Shown: positions 24,977-34,076 of the stretch, piece by piece | Numbering within the stretch: position 1 is the first letter of the stretch | Layout of the letters: the number at the start of each line of letters is the position of its first letter | Translations under genes and position numbers: made by a program | The notes under the pieces: generated by a model | What the model saw: only the letters and a program-made list of their open reading frames with translations | Databases searched by the model: none | Told to the model about the DNA's origin: nothing | Assembly: GCF_000299035.1 (NCBI RefSeq) | Contig: NZ_JH921518.1 | Coordinates: 62,001-126,000, forward strand | Direction of reading: 5' to 3' | Length of the DNA stretch: 64,000 bases | Origin: Bacillus bingmayongensis | Lineage (GTDB): Bacteria > Bacillota > Bacilli > Bacillales > Bacillaceae_G

Positions 24977-25432
24977 TGCAAATTTTTCATCTTCATATAT
25001 ATGTTCAATCTTATACTCTTTCTTCACAACATATTGCCACACACTATATGCATAACGATTCATTTTAACGAAGCAACTTTCCAAAAAAGAACGAAACTCT
25101 GGATTCGCAACTTCTACTGCAACTTGGGCAAACCTGAGTGCTAATCTTTTTAAATTTGAAATATAAGAAATAGCAACTTTGATATCGCTTTTACTAGTAT
25201 TTTTCATTGGTATATTATTTTGGATAAGTGGAGACTCCAATTGTTCACAAATTATATGCTGTACATTTTCACCCTCTTGAAAATTCACCTGTTCATTGTA
25301 AGCTTGTAAAATATAGGGCAAATGTTGTTTTAATATATTTCCTAGTTCTTCATCTTCCACCTTATTCATACACTCACCGATCATATGAATCACTTCATAA
25401 CTACACTTCATTAATTCTTCCATGCATCTCAT
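24974..25432 (-). CDS. Spore coat F-like protein
   Basis: A 152-residue mostly helical protein. The central and C-terminal part (KVAISYISNLKRLALRFAQV and FRSFLESCFVKMNRYAYSVW) resembles the Coat_F domain, a ferritin-like helical bundle found in spore coat proteins. The assignment is from pattern memory and moderate. ATG at 25432 follows AAAGGGGGAG; longer frames to 25516 run through the end of the next gene and lack a site. It is on the same strand as the phospholipase D-like gene, 32 bp downstream of it. Confidence 0.6.
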   Translation of the reverse strand: MRCMEELMKCSYEVIHMIGECMNKVEDEELGNILKQHLPYILQAYNEQVNFQEGENVQHIICEQLESPLIQNNIPMKNTSKSDIKVAISYISNLKRLALRFAQVAVEVANPEFRSFLESCFVKMNRYAYSVWQYVVKKEYKIEHIYEDEKFA

Positions 25433-25464
25433 ATTATAACTCCCCCTTTCTTCTAAATATATGC

Positions 25465-26649
25465 CTATAAATAGAAAGCCAGAACGTTTGCCACCTTTGC
25501 TAGAAACCAATCCCAACTATTTATTTTGTCAAAATCTTTGTCTGTTAATCGTTTAGAATCATGAAAATCCTTTTGTAATTTCTCCCATACTTCAGCAACA
25601 ACTGCTTTATCATAGATAAAACAGTCTGACTCTGTATTTATATAAAAACTGCGCATGTCAAAATTAGCTGTCCCTACATCAGCACTTACATCATCAATGA
25701 TTGTCACCTTTCCATGAAAAAAGCCATCTCGGTATTGATAGATCTCTGCACCAGCATTTAGCATCTTTTTTAAATGTGGATAGGCAGCTTGTTTTAATAA
25801 CAGAGCATCACTTTTAAATGGAACAAGAAGCTTTACAGCAACTCCTCGCTGCAATGCCTCTTGTAAAACGTTTATCATTTCTTTTCCTGGTACAAAATAT
25901 GGCGTTGCAATGATAATTGACTTTTTAGCTTGCTTTAGTAGTGCACTATACTCTTTCCAAAATCCTTTCCCATCAGAAAATACATACTGATATTTTGCAC
26001 TTCCTTGCGTAGAAACCTCTTTATATAAGGAAAGCTTTTCACCAGTATCTGCATGCCAATCTTCTGCAAATTTCCGCTCCATATCAACTGCGCCATCCCC
26101 TTCAATGCGCAATTGATAATCACGCCATCTCCCGAATTTAGGATCCTTTCCGAGATACTCCTCTCCAATATTAAAACCACCGACATAAGAAACTTTTCCA
26201 TCAATCACTGCAATACGGCGATGATTACGTTGATGTAATGAATAAAACAGATTTTTTAATTTAGGCTTTTTACTAAAAGTAAACTTAACACCCTTTTCTT
26301 TTAACTGCCGAATTACTTTTTTCTTAATTTTATAGCCACCAATTCGATCTACCGATAATTTCACATCCACACCACTCGATGCTTTCTTCTCTAATAGTTC
26401 TAAAAATTCACGACTGACTTTATCCTTACCTACAATATAAAAATGAAGATAAATAAATTTTTTAGCACGATTGATATCTTCAAACATATTCCGATATAAA
26501 TCTTCTCCATTTACAAATGACTGAAAACTCCCCTGCCGAATTTGTGATATTTCAAGTTGATTCGCCATTTTCTTCCCCATTCCTAGATCGATGTTCATCC
26601 ATATGAATATCCCTATGATACATAACAAAATGGCTATACATTTTTTCAT
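25465..26649 (-). CDS. Phospholipase D family protein, cardiolipin synthase-like
   Basis: A 394-residue protein with one N-terminal membrane helix (residues 3-20) and two PLD domains. The second HKD motif is intact, FFHGKVTIIDD. The first reads NHRRIAVIDGKVSYVGG (His143, Arg145, Asp150), with Arg in place of the usual Lys. Cardiolipin synthases normally have two anchors near the N-terminus; only one is seen here. It may be a cls paralogue. ATG at 26649 follows AAGAAAGGG, and a longer frame to 26715 has no better site. Confidence 0.8.
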   Translation of the reverse strand: MKKCIAILLCIIGIFIWMNIDLGMGKKMANQLEISQIRQGSFQSFVNGEDLYRNMFEDINRAKKFIYLHFYIVGKDKVSREFLELLEKKASSGVDVKLSVDRIGGYKIKKKVIRQLKEKGVKFTFSKKPKLKNLFYSLHQRNHRRIAVIDGKVSYVGGFNIGEEYLGKDPKFGRWRDYQLRIEGDGAVDMERKFAEDWHADTGEKLSLYKEVSTQGSAKYQYVFSDGKGFWKEYSALLKQAKKSIIIATPYFVPGKEMINVLQEALQRGVAVKLLVPFKSDALLLKQAAYPHLKKMLNAGAEIYQYRDGFFHGKVTIIDDVSADVGTANFDMRSFYINTESDCFIYDKAVVAEVWEKLQKDFHDSKRLTDKDFDKINSWDWFLAKVANVLAFYL

Positions 26650-26809
26650 GGATAAAACCCTTTCTTCAAAAGCTGTTATTCCTATATCTTTCCTTTTTTT
26701 TACGTTAACATACAAGAAAAATCCACAGTTTCGTGATATATGTCCCTGTCAAACAAAAGTGAATTTGCATATTGTATGTTGTATCTTACAATAAAAGGAG
26801 GAAATAACA

Positions 26810-26896
26810 ATGGGCTTCGCACATGGAAATGGATTTGCGTTACTTGTCGTACTATTTATCCTCTTAATTATCGTCGGTGCTGCTTGCTTTTGCTAG
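26810..26896 (+). CDS. YjcZ-family small sporulation protein
   Basis: A 28-residue hydrophobic peptide starting MGFAHGNGFALLVVLFIL and ending GAACFC. This is the YjcZ/small spore membrane peptide type: a Gly-rich start followed by one membrane helix. ATG at 26810 lies 8 nt after AAAGGAGG. These peptides are usually made in sporulation, but expression here is not shown by sequence. It is followed by a strong terminator. Confidence 0.8.
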   Translation: MGFAHGNGFALLVVLFILLIIVGAACFC

Positions 26897-26933
26897 CTAG
26901 CTCTCCCAAGGCGATATGCAGATGAAAAACTAT

Positions 26934-26967
26934 AAAAGCGGACACCTAAATTTAGGTGTCCGCTTTT
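26934..26967. terminator. Strong bidirectional terminator
   Basis: Perfect palindrome with 17-bp arms, AAAAGCGGACACCTAAA mirrored by its complement, between the convergent YjcZ-like and thioesterase genes. Confidence 0.9.
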
Positions 26968-26980
26968 CATTCCAAGTCAC

Positions 26981-27505
26981 TTATAAAGTTAATAACGTTG
27001 CAATTTTCTTACTTTCTGCTTTTCGAATATGACGTTGCTGCGCACGTAAAACAGCAATCTCATGTAATTTTTTCTCTCCTTCTGTTTCCGGAATCACACG
27101 TGGAACAGGAACTGGATTATTTTCTTTCCCAAGGGCCACAAATGTAACAAAAGATGTTGCTGCAATTCGTTTTTCACCAGAAATTAAATCTTCCGCCACT
27201 ACTTTTACAAACACTTCCATCGACGTTCTCCCGGTCCAAACAACAAATGATTCATAGCTAACACAATCAGTTGAACGAACTGGATGTAAGAAATCCACCC
27301 AGTCCATCGATGCCGTGACACATTCCATTCGTGAATGCCTCGTTGCTGAGATAGATGCAATCATATCCATTTCAGCTAATATTTTACCCCCAAATAATGT
27401 GTTATGATCATTTAAATCTGTTGGAAAGACACGACTTGTTTTAAAAACTCGTGATTCATTAACTGTTTTCCCCTTTATTTCTCCCATTTCCTTTATTTCT
27501 CCCAT
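26981..27505 (-). CDS. Acyl-CoA thioesterase (hotdog fold, YkhA/YciA type)
   Basis: A 174-residue hotdog thioesterase. Key sequence is DLNDHNTLFGGKILAEMDM (the catalytic Asn/Asp-Gly region) and VDFLHPVRSTDCVSYESF. It hydrolyses acyl-CoAs of uncertain chain length. Three in-frame starts exist: GTG 27514, ATG 27505 and ATG 27487. The two ATGs are 18 bp apart in an exact tandem duplication that repeats both the GGAG-like site and the start, giving a repeated MGEIKE. ATG 27505, 6 nt after GAGGTG, is chosen. Confidence 0.85.
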   Translation of the reverse strand: MGEIKEMGEIKGKTVNESRVFKTSRVFPTDLNDHNTLFGGKILAEMDMIASISATRHSRMECVTASMDWVDFLHPVRSTDCVSYESFVVWTGRTSMEVFVKVVAEDLISGEKRIAATSFVTFVALGKENNPVPVPRVIPETEGEKKLHEIAVLRAQQRHIRKAESKKIATLLTL

Positions 27506-27735
27506 TTCCTTCACCTCTTAAATTCATTCGTAAATATCAAATGGCATAGAAACTAAATAACTACTCCCTAATTTCTCACAATCCCACATGTCCAACATAC
27601 TAATTAATATGAGAATTTCCGAGCTTTCTCATACTTTTTTGTTCATCTTGCATACAAAAATTACACTAAGTGAACTATATATTATATATTAACAATTTTT
27701 AGAACTTTACGTCTATAAAAAAGAACCGATTATAA

Positions 27736-28605
27736 TCAATCGGCTCCTCTAAATACATATTGTTCTTTCGGCTGTTCAACTTTATTCCATTTTGTTATTT
27801 CTAAAACAGGAATATTTGCGTGGAATGGTTGATAAAATTCCGTTGAAACTTCACCTTCCACTTCAATCCAATCATCATTCTTCCACTCTACTCCCTCTGG
27901 TTTTTTCACCAGCATACCATATACACCTGAATCCGCTACGCAATGAATAATACCAAAGCGGAATAAGAAATATTGCTCTTTCTTTGCAGAATCATCGCGG
28001 AAGACAAATCCTTTAAAAGAAAGTTTCTTCCCTGTAAATTCTCCAGGATAATTGTAGATTGTTTCCATTCCTTTTAAGAAGTTCTCATCATTTAAAGCTA
28101 TCTTATCTTTATTTACAAATTGTTTTTTCCCTTTCTCCATTACATCTCTATATCCTTCTTTCGCATAATAAATGCTCGTATCCGGCCTTAGAAATTGTCT
28201 TCTCATAAATGGATCTTGACTATCTGGCTGCGAAACTGGAAAATGAAACCCTTTCGCTTTTACAATATCCGAATCTAATGTCGCAATTGGAAAGAATAAC
28301 CCTGTAATAATAGGGAAACAAAATAAGGTATAAGCAAAAGTGCGTTTCCACCATGTATTTTCATCTTTTGAATGATCATGTCCACAGTGGTTATGGTCAC
28401 AGCCACAAGCATGTTCTTCTGCTTTCTTCCCGTGTTCTTTTTGAAACACAATAATGATTTGAACAATCGTTAAAAATCCTAAAATAATTGCAGCAGTTGT
28501 TGATAAATACGCGTACTTCATATTAATATATTTCGTTATATTTCCAGAAATATGAAGCTGTGCTATTAAAATTGTAAAACCAAGTAAAATATACGCTCGA
28601 AACAT
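27736..28605 (-). CDS. YcgQ-like protein (TIGR03943/DUF1980), permease partner
   Basis: A 289-residue membrane-associated protein with two or three N-terminal helices, a His- and Cys-rich cytoplasmic or linker segment (residues about 62-80, HACGCDHNHCGHDHSKDE) and a C-terminal OB-like domain with RFGIIHCVADSGVYGM near residue 235. It is always coupled to a DUF318 permease, whose gene lies 3 bp upstream. The histidine cluster suggests handling of a divalent metal, but the substrate is unknown. Confidence 0.8.
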   Translation of the reverse strand: MFRAYILLGFTILIAQLHISGNITKYINMKYAYLSTTAAIILGFLTIVQIIIVFQKEHGKKAEEHACGCDHNHCGHDHSKDENTWWKRTFAYTLFCFPIITGLFFPIATLDSDIVKAKGFHFPVSQPDSQDPFMRRQFLRPDTSIYYAKEGYRDVMEKGKKQFVNKDKIALNDENFLKGMETIYNYPGEFTGKKLSFKGFVFRDDSAKKEQYFLFRFGIIHCVADSGVYGMLVKKPEGVEWKNDDWIEVEGEVSTEFYQPFHANIPVLEITKWNKVEQPKEQYVFRGAD

Positions 28606-28608
28606 AAC

Positions 28609-29505
28609 CTACCACCCCATCGCATAAATGAGTAGTGAGCTTGCATAAACAACGAGTGTAACAGTAACAGTCACAACAATTACAAATCTTGTTTTAAATG
28701 TCGCAAGCATCATAAACATATTTTTAATATCCACCATCGGTCCATATACGAGGAACGCGACAAGTGACGCTGTTGAAAACGTACTTTGGAACGAGGAAGC
28801 AATAAAGGCATCCGCTTCTGAACATAGCGATAAAATAAAAGCAAGTCCCATCATAACAGCTGATGAAGAAAACGGCCCTTGACCTATAGCAAGTAGTGTT
28901 GAAGTTTGTACAAACGTTTGAACAGCAGCAGCAATTAACGCTCCCATAACTAAGTATTTTCCCATTGAGAAAAACTCTTCAACCGCATGTGTACAAACAT
29001 CCCACATTTTTTTACGTAACGGACGCTTATGGTCCACTTCCGGAAAATGGTCATTACGTAGTTGATGATCTTTAAACATAAATGATAATATCAGTCCAAC
29101 AATAATCGCGACAATAATTGCCACAATTGAGCGATACCATACCATATGCATACTACTTCCAAACGCTACATACGTTGCAAATAATACGACTGGGTTAATA
29201 ATTGGCCCCGTTAACATAAATGCAATTCCAGCATACGGCGGGACACCTTTCCCAATTAACCGCCTTACAATTGGAACGATTCCACACTCACAACCTGGAA
29301 ACATCATTCCAAGAAAAGTAGCTAACAATACAGAAAGAAATCGATTTTTCGGCATCCATTTTGCCACCATATCTTCTGTCACAAACATTTGAATGAATCC
29401 TGAAATAAATACACCAATTAGCACAAATGGTAGTGCTTCAATTAAGATTGAGATAAATATTGTATTCATTTGCAGGAATGCTTTCGGTAACTGAAACAAT
29501 TCCAT
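28609..29505 (-). CDS. DUF318/UPF0718 permease (YcgR-like)
   Basis: A 298-residue membrane protein with eight or so helices. It carries GVFISGFIQMFVTEDMVAKW and the MFPGCECGIVPIVRRLIGKG cysteine-containing loop that is typical of the ArsP/DUF318 permeases, plus LSLCSEADAFIASSF later. ATG at 29505 follows GGAGGAAATACATC. It forms a two-gene operon with the YcgQ-like gene. Relatives include arsenic-exporting ArsP, but the conserved partner indicates a distinct, probably metal-related function. Confidence 0.82.
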   Translation of the reverse strand: MELFQLPKAFLQMNTIFISILIEALPFVLIGVFISGFIQMFVTEDMVAKWMPKNRFLSVLLATFLGMMFPGCECGIVPIVRRLIGKGVPPYAGIAFMLTGPIINPVVLFATYVAFGSSMHMVWYRSIVAIIVAIIVGLILSFMFKDHQLRNDHFPEVDHKRPLRKKMWDVCTHAVEEFFSMGKYLVMGALIAAAVQTFVQTSTLLAIGQGPFSSSAVMMGLAFILSLCSEADAFIASSFQSTFSTASLVAFLVYGPMVDIKNMFMMLATFKTRFVIVVTVTVTLVVYASSLLIYAMGW

Positions 29506-29649
29506 GATGTATTTCCTCCATCTTTTCATTAACAATGTGTAATTTTAACGCCAAATAGCAATTTTAACAAGTCTTATATAATTTGAAAATAATAATATTA
29601 TACTTGTTAGCAATCATATTCCATATATTAAAAAGCCTTTACTATAAGC

Positions 29650-29698
29650 AAAAAAGCTGCTCTAGCGTAGTTTCATAACTATGCTAGAGCAGCTTTTT
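29650..29698 (-). terminator. Terminator after the CorA-like gene
   Basis: Long stem AAAAAGCTGCTCTAGC...GCTAGAGCAGCTTTTT, 6 bp beyond the CorA stop. Confidence 0.9.
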
Positions 29699-29704
29699 CA
29701 ATCT

Positions 29705-30646
29705 TTAAAAATAACGTTTTTTCCAAAAAATAAATGCTAAAGTGCAAGATAATGTTGCACATATAATCATTACAATTATAAAACCATGTGGATTATTACC
29801 AAGAGGAATTTCTACGTTCATTCCAAAAAAGCTCGAAACCATTGTCGGTAATGATAAAATAATGGTAATAGAAGTCAACAGTTTCATGACACTATTTAAG
29901 TTATTTGAAATAACCGAACTAAATGTATTCATCATACCACTTAAAATATTACTATATATTTCAGCCATTTCGATGGCCTGTTTATTTTCAATTAATACAT
30001 CTTCTAGTAAATCTTGATCATCTTCATACATTTTAATAAACGTATTATTGCGCATTAACTTTTGAATAACGATTTTGTTTGCTTTTAAAGATGTTGTAAA
30101 ATACACTAAACTTTTTTCAAGACCTAGTAATGTAAAGATTTCTTTATTCTTCATCGACTTATTTAGTTCATGCTCCAAGTCAATTGTTTTTCTGTTAATT
30201 TGTTTTAAGTATCGTAAATAATAAGTAGAAATCGTATATAAGAGCTGCAAAGCAAAACGTGTCTTTTTAAACGTATAAAATTCTTTAATACGTTGATTAA
30301 TAAACCGCTCAAAAATTGGATTTTCTTCCAAACAGATTGTAACGAAACATTCCGGCATTACAATCATACCAATTGGAATCGTGTCATATATTGAGTTTCC
30401 TTCTTCATCATGCCTCACTGTTGGAATATCAACGATAATTAGTGCATTATCATCTTCTTTTTCAATACGAGATCGCTCTTCATCATCCAATGGATCCTTA
30501 ATGAAATCTAATTCTACATTCAATGTTTGCACTAAAAATTGAATTTCCTCTTCTGTCGGATGGAGTACATTAATCCAACAACCTTTTTCAATTTCCTCTA
30601 TTTCTTGTAGTTTTCCGTTTCGGTCTGTTAAATAAATATTTAACAT
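29705..30646 (-). CDS. CorA-family divalent cation transporter
   Basis: A 313-residue CorA protein: a large acidic N-terminal cytoplasmic domain, long helices, and two C-terminal membrane helices with the pore signature GMN in VSSFFGMNVEIPLG near residue 275. It transports Mg2+ or a similar ion. ATG at 30646. The gene is alone between terminators. A cre-like sequence (30761-30774, 12 of 14) lies about 115 bp upstream but is weak evidence. Confidence 0.88.
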   Translation of the reverse strand: MLNIYLTDRNGKLQEIEEIEKGCWINVLHPTEEEIQFLVQTLNVELDFIKDPLDDEERSRIEKEDDNALIIVDIPTVRHDEEGNSIYDTIPIGMIVMPECFVTICLEENPIFERFINQRIKEFYTFKKTRFALQLLYTISTYYLRYLKQINRKTIDLEHELNKSMKNKEIFTLLGLEKSLVYFTTSLKANKIVIQKLMRNNTFIKMYEDDQDLLEDVLIENKQAIEMAEIYSNILSGMMNTFSSVISNNLNSVMKLLTSITIILSLPTMVSSFFGMNVEIPLGNNPHGFIIVMIICATLSCTLAFIFWKKRYF

Positions 30647-30796
30647 ACTATCACCCCGATTCTTTTTACATGTGGGAATCTACCTCACTTAAACAACAGT
30701 TTTTGAACCGCCATTTTCAGCATATGAAACAAACGTTCAAATTTCAATAGAAAATTATTTTGAAAACGCTTTTCTTCATAATTTCTTTCAAAATAG

Positions 30797-30822
30797 AAAA
30801 AGACAGAGACTGCTCTGTCTTT
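30797..30822 (-). terminator. Terminator after the flippase gene
   Basis: AAAAGACAGAG-ACTG-CTCTGTCTTTT, just past the flippase stop. Confidence 0.85.
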
Positions 30823-30830
30823 TCAAAAGC

Positions 30831-32210
30831 TCATGTTGCCTTTATAACATATTTAGAAAGCATCCACAAGTTAAATGAAACCGAAACGCTGTAGCCTGCA
30901 TATGTTGAGATAATAAAACTGGTGTAGTCAAAATACGGTAATAATACAATATTTAGTACGACTTTTATTATAATTCCTAAAGTTAAACCTAGAACTGTCT
31001 TTTGTTGCTGATCGATCCCTTGTAACATCGCAGCAGTAACTGTAAACAATGAAAATAATATACATGCCGGTGCATAATACTGTAAAATAACACTTCCTAA
31101 ACTCGGATCATTTCCTACTCCAAATAAAAAAGTATATATAGGTTTAGCTAATATCATCATTCCAATTGCTGCCGGAATTGTAATCGCTACAACAAGTAAA
31201 TTCGTTTTCGTGAAATGCTTATATAATAATTGTACATTTCCAGCTGTGTAAGCTTTCGTCATCTCAGGAACGAGAGACATACTAAAAGCTGTTGCAACCG
31301 AAACTGGGATAAGTACAACCATTTGAACAAGCCCAATTATCGCATTTATTTTTTCTGCTTCGATTTGTACGTAACCTATCTCTATTAAAAGTTTATTAAT
31401 TGTAAATGTATCAATTGTTTGATACAACGGAATCGCTAATCCGACCGCAACAAATGGAATTGAATACGTAAATAACTCTTTGTATAAAGCGAAAAAAGAC
31501 TTCGTTGTCTGTGGGATACTGGCAATTTCTTTCCGTTTTAAGTATTTCCGCCTTCTCATATAAAATCCAATCAAAACAGTTAATCCAGCTACCGCCCCCA
31601 TAAATGCACCAAAAGTTGAAACTCCAACAGCTAACGAAACAGATGCTTTCAAAATATGCAAAACAACAAAGCTTCCTATTAAAATTGTTAACACACGAAA
31701 AAACTGTTCCACAACTACACTAGATGCCGAGGGTCCCATAGACTGAAATCCTTGAAAAAAACCACGTAATAGACTCATCACCGGTACAATCAATAATGCA
31801 AAACTAACAATTTGAATGTTATAGGTAACAGCAGTCATACTATTACCAGTTTGATCACTTCCATCAATCACTAGCCTTGCAAGATATGGAGCTGACATAT
31901 AAAGAACTAGAAATGAAACTACTCCCATAAAAATCATAAAAAATATTCCACTTTTCAATACCCGTTTTACTGTATGATAGTCATTTAACTGATCATATTT
32001 CGAGACCATTTTTGAAACAGCTAGTGGTAATCCCATAGTTGCAATGCTTAGCATAATTGTATATGGTCGATATGCATACGTATATAATACGTATCCTCCA
32101 GTACCAACCATTGCTGTAAATGGAATAACATATATAAATCCGAGCATTTTAGATATCATCGTTGCCATTGTTAAAAATAGTGTTCCACGTAAAAACGGTG
32201 ATCCTTTCAT
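30831..32210 (-). CDS. MurJ/SpoVB-like flippase (MOP superfamily)
   Basis: A 459-residue polytopic protein. The N-terminus LRGTLFLTMATMISKMLGFI and GRFFQGFQS-like LRGFFQGFQSMGPSA are signatures of the SpoVB/YtgP/MurJ lipid II flippase family. At 459 residues it is shorter than YtgP and SpoVB (over 500), and it ends soon after a membrane helix with a terminator directly behind the stop, so the C-terminal helices may be missing. It may be a reduced paralogue. ATG at 32210. Confidence 0.75.
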   Translation of the reverse strand: MKGSPFLRGTLFLTMATMISKMLGFIYVIPFTAMVGTGGYVLYTYAYRPYTIMLSIATMGLPLAVSKMVSKYDQLNDYHTVKRVLKSGIFFMIFMGVVSFLVLYMSAPYLARLVIDGSDQTGNSMTAVTYNIQIVSFALLIVPVMSLLRGFFQGFQSMGPSASSVVVEQFFRVLTILIGSFVVLHILKASVSLAVGVSTFGAFMGAVAGLTVLIGFYMRRRKYLKRKEIASIPQTTKSFFALYKELFTYSIPFVAVGLAIPLYQTIDTFTINKLLIEIGYVQIEAEKINAIIGLVQMVVLIPVSVATAFSMSLVPEMTKAYTAGNVQLLYKHFTKTNLLVVAITIPAAIGMMILAKPIYTFLFGVGNDPSLGSVILQYYAPACILFSLFTVTAAMLQGIDQQQKTVLGLTLGIIIKVVLNIVLLPYFDYTSFIISTYAGYSVSVSFNLWMLSKYVIKAT

Positions 32211-32280
32211 TTCATTCCCCCGCTACGCTTTATTATTACACATTATGGACAACTTCTTTATTTTAGAACTGAAAAATATA

Positions 32281-32307
32281 AAAAAAGCCAATGAAATCAT
32301 TGACTTT
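32281..32307 (-). terminator. Terminator at the end of the DedA gene
   Basis: AAGTCAATG-ATTT-CATTGGCTT followed by T7 on the minus strand, overlapping the stop codon. Confidence 0.75.
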
Positions 32308-32908
32308 AACGAGCTGCTTTTCTTTTTTTCAATATCTTTAAACCGAAATAAAGAGCAATAAAGAACACTGCCGCAATAATTATGTAATGTGTATAGTCAG
32401 CTGCATATTCTTTAATATGACGCCAATTCCCACCTAGTTTTTCTCCTAAATAAATAAACAAAATCGACCATGGGATAATTGCGATTACTGTGTATAGCGT
32501 AAAATCTTTCAAAGGCATTTTCGCTAATCCTGCTGGAATCGAAATTGCATGACGCACAACTGGTATAAAGCGTGCTGAGAAGATTACTCCCGCCCCATAT
32601 CGATTAAACCAGCCTTCCGCCACATCTAAATGATGCTTGTTAATCAATAAATATTTACCATATTTTTCAACTACAGGACGTCCCCCGTAATATCCTAGCC
32701 AATATAAAAAGATTTGCGCCAAAGTACCACCGATTGTACCAGCAATTACCGCTCCAACAAAACTGATTTTACCGTCTGCAACTAAAAATCCAGCATAAGA
32801 GAGAACAATCTCACTCGGAATGATTTCAATCATTAACCCTAAGGCAACTCCAAAGTATCCTAGACTTGCGAAAAATTGTAATAACTGCTCTATTAAATTC
32901 GCTAACAT
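32306..32908 (-). CDS. DedA family membrane protein
   Basis: A 200-residue DedA/SNARE-associated (VTT) family protein with about five helices. The motif FSARFIPVVRHAISIPAGLA at residues about 113-132 and the acidic IEIIPSEIVLSYAGF near residue 32 are characteristic. DedA proteins flip undecaprenyl phosphate or phospholipids in some bacteria. ATG at 32908 follows GGAGATAG. It is adjacent to the flippase-like gene but separated by a terminator. Confidence 0.88.
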   Translation of the reverse strand: MLANLIEQLLQFFASLGYFGVALGLMIEIIPSEIVLSYAGFLVADGKISFVGAVIAGTIGGTLAQIFLYWLGYYGGRPVVEKYGKYLLINKHHLDVAEGWFNRYGAGVIFSARFIPVVRHAISIPAGLAKMPLKDFTLYTVIAIIPWSILFIYLGEKLGGNWRHIKEYAADYTHYIIIAAVFFIALYFGLKILKKRKAAR

Positions 32909-33060
32909 TTTCTATCTCCTTTTCTGCTCACATACCCCTCTATTATCCCACAAATATTTATGCATGCCAATATATTCCGCATTCTCTACCCAAAATATGT
33001 ACACTTCATTATAAATATACCAAGCATGAATGGAAAGAAAAAGAGATTTATACACTTTTC

Positions 33061-33678
33061 TTAATCAAGTAAGGCTCTTCTATTCCTATCTTTCATATAA
33101 GCAAACATCTCTCTAATTTGCCACTCTGTATTTCTAGCAGTCGATAACTCTGGAATTTCCTTTTCACCAAAAAATTTTACTTCCTCTGTTTCAATACTTG
33201 TTTGTTTTTCTCCTCCAACAATTTCACAGCCAATAAATATTTTATATACATGCACTATTGATGGGGATGAATGATGTTTCTCTTTATCGAATACTGCTAA
33301 TAATCGAAAATGGTCAACTTTATAACCCGTTTCTTCCCTTACTTCCTTTGCCGCCACTTCTGTTGGCGTATACCCAACATCTGCCCAGCCCCCTGGTAGA
33401 GCCCATTTTCCATCGCTTTTTTCTTTCACAAATAATAATTTGTCATCCTGGTGCACAACAGCCCGAATATCTACTTTTGGTGTTTGATAACCTGTTTCAT
33501 TAGCAAATAATTTCTTTACCACTTCCCAATCTGTCTTCGTATAATGAGACATCATAGTAACTGAAAGATCACGTAATTGCTCGAAACGTTCAATATCATA
33601 CACATCTTTTGAATACGTTAATCCAGCCTGAGCGATGGCTTGTATTTGTTTTACCCACTCGATCCATTTCACTTCCAT
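33061..33678 (-). CDS. Nudix hydrolase with N-terminal extension (YjhB-like, ADP-ribose type)
   Basis: A 205-residue protein: a helical N-terminal domain (residues 1-65, NUDIX_N-like) and a Nudix domain with the box GGWADVGYTPTEVAAKEVRE followed by ETGY (residues about 98-121), which matches Gx5Ex7REUxEExGU. The two-domain arrangement is that of ADP-ribose or nucleoside diphosphate derivative pyrophosphatases such as B. subtilis YjhB. ATG at 33678. Solitary gene. Confidence 0.85.
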   Translation of the reverse strand: MEVKWIEWVKQIQAIAQAGLTYSKDVYDIERFEQLRDLSVTMMSHYTKTDWEVVKKLFANETGYQTPKVDIRAVVHQDDKLLFVKEKSDGKWALPGGWADVGYTPTEVAAKEVREETGYKVDHFRLLAVFDKEKHHSSPSIVHVYKIFIGCEIVGGEKQTSIETEEVKFFGEKEIPELSTARNTEWQIREMFAYMKDRNRRALLD

Positions 33679-33857
33679 ATTCTCACCATCCTATAAATAG
33701 TGTAATGTTTCAATTTACCTCACCTATACAAATAGTATCCTATTCACACAAATTTTAAAAGAAATCAAATGTTTTTATAGAAGCCTATTATTTTTTATAA
33801 TGAAAGAGATAAATCCTTTTTAATTTTTCGACATATAAGTTGCTGCTACAAAGAAAA

Positions 33858-33963
33858 AAGGTGACTTGCACTCGTTCCCATGGGGCAGAAAGAGGATTTG
33901 ACCGCTTCTATGCATGGCCGGATGCTCTCCCCCGCCTAAAAAGAATGGGTTTATGTCGGTTTT
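33858..33963. repeat. GC-richer dispersed-repeat-like segment
   Basis: The gap 33679-34071 has no gene. From about 33858 to 33963 the base composition rises sharply above its surroundings (TGGGGCAGAAAGAGGATTTG, CCGGATGCTCTCCCCCGCC) and no frame is open. It sits next to a bcr-like fragment and is probably part of the same repeat. This is pattern-based inference. Confidence 0.4.
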
Positions 33964-33985
33964 TAAATTTTGATTTCTATACATA

Positions 33986-34017
33986 AAAAAGAGATTGACA
34001 ATATATCAACCTCTTTC
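33986..34017 (-). terminator. Terminator after cotH
   Basis: AAGAGATTGA...TCAACCTCTT imperfect stem with T6 on the minus strand, downstream of cotH. Confidence 0.6.
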
Positions 34018-34020
34018 TTG

Positions 34021-34076
34021 TTTTATCCTGCTATTTGCGGGGATGAAGCCCGCACTGATTAAAGTTTCTCTTTATG
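34021..34076. repeat. bcr-like repeat fragment
   Basis: The first 21 bases (34021-34041) match the reverse complement of 45953-45973 at 20 of 21 positions, around the palindromic core CCTGCTATTTGCGGG. It continues with AAGCCCGCACTGATTAAAG, a phrase I associate with B. cereus group intergenic repeats. It overlaps the cotH stop codon. Confidence 0.55.

Noticed and set aside
30761-30774. cre-like sequence TGAAAACGCTTTTC upstream of corA
   Set aside because: Matches only 12 of 14 positions, missing the terminal CA, and the context gives no support.
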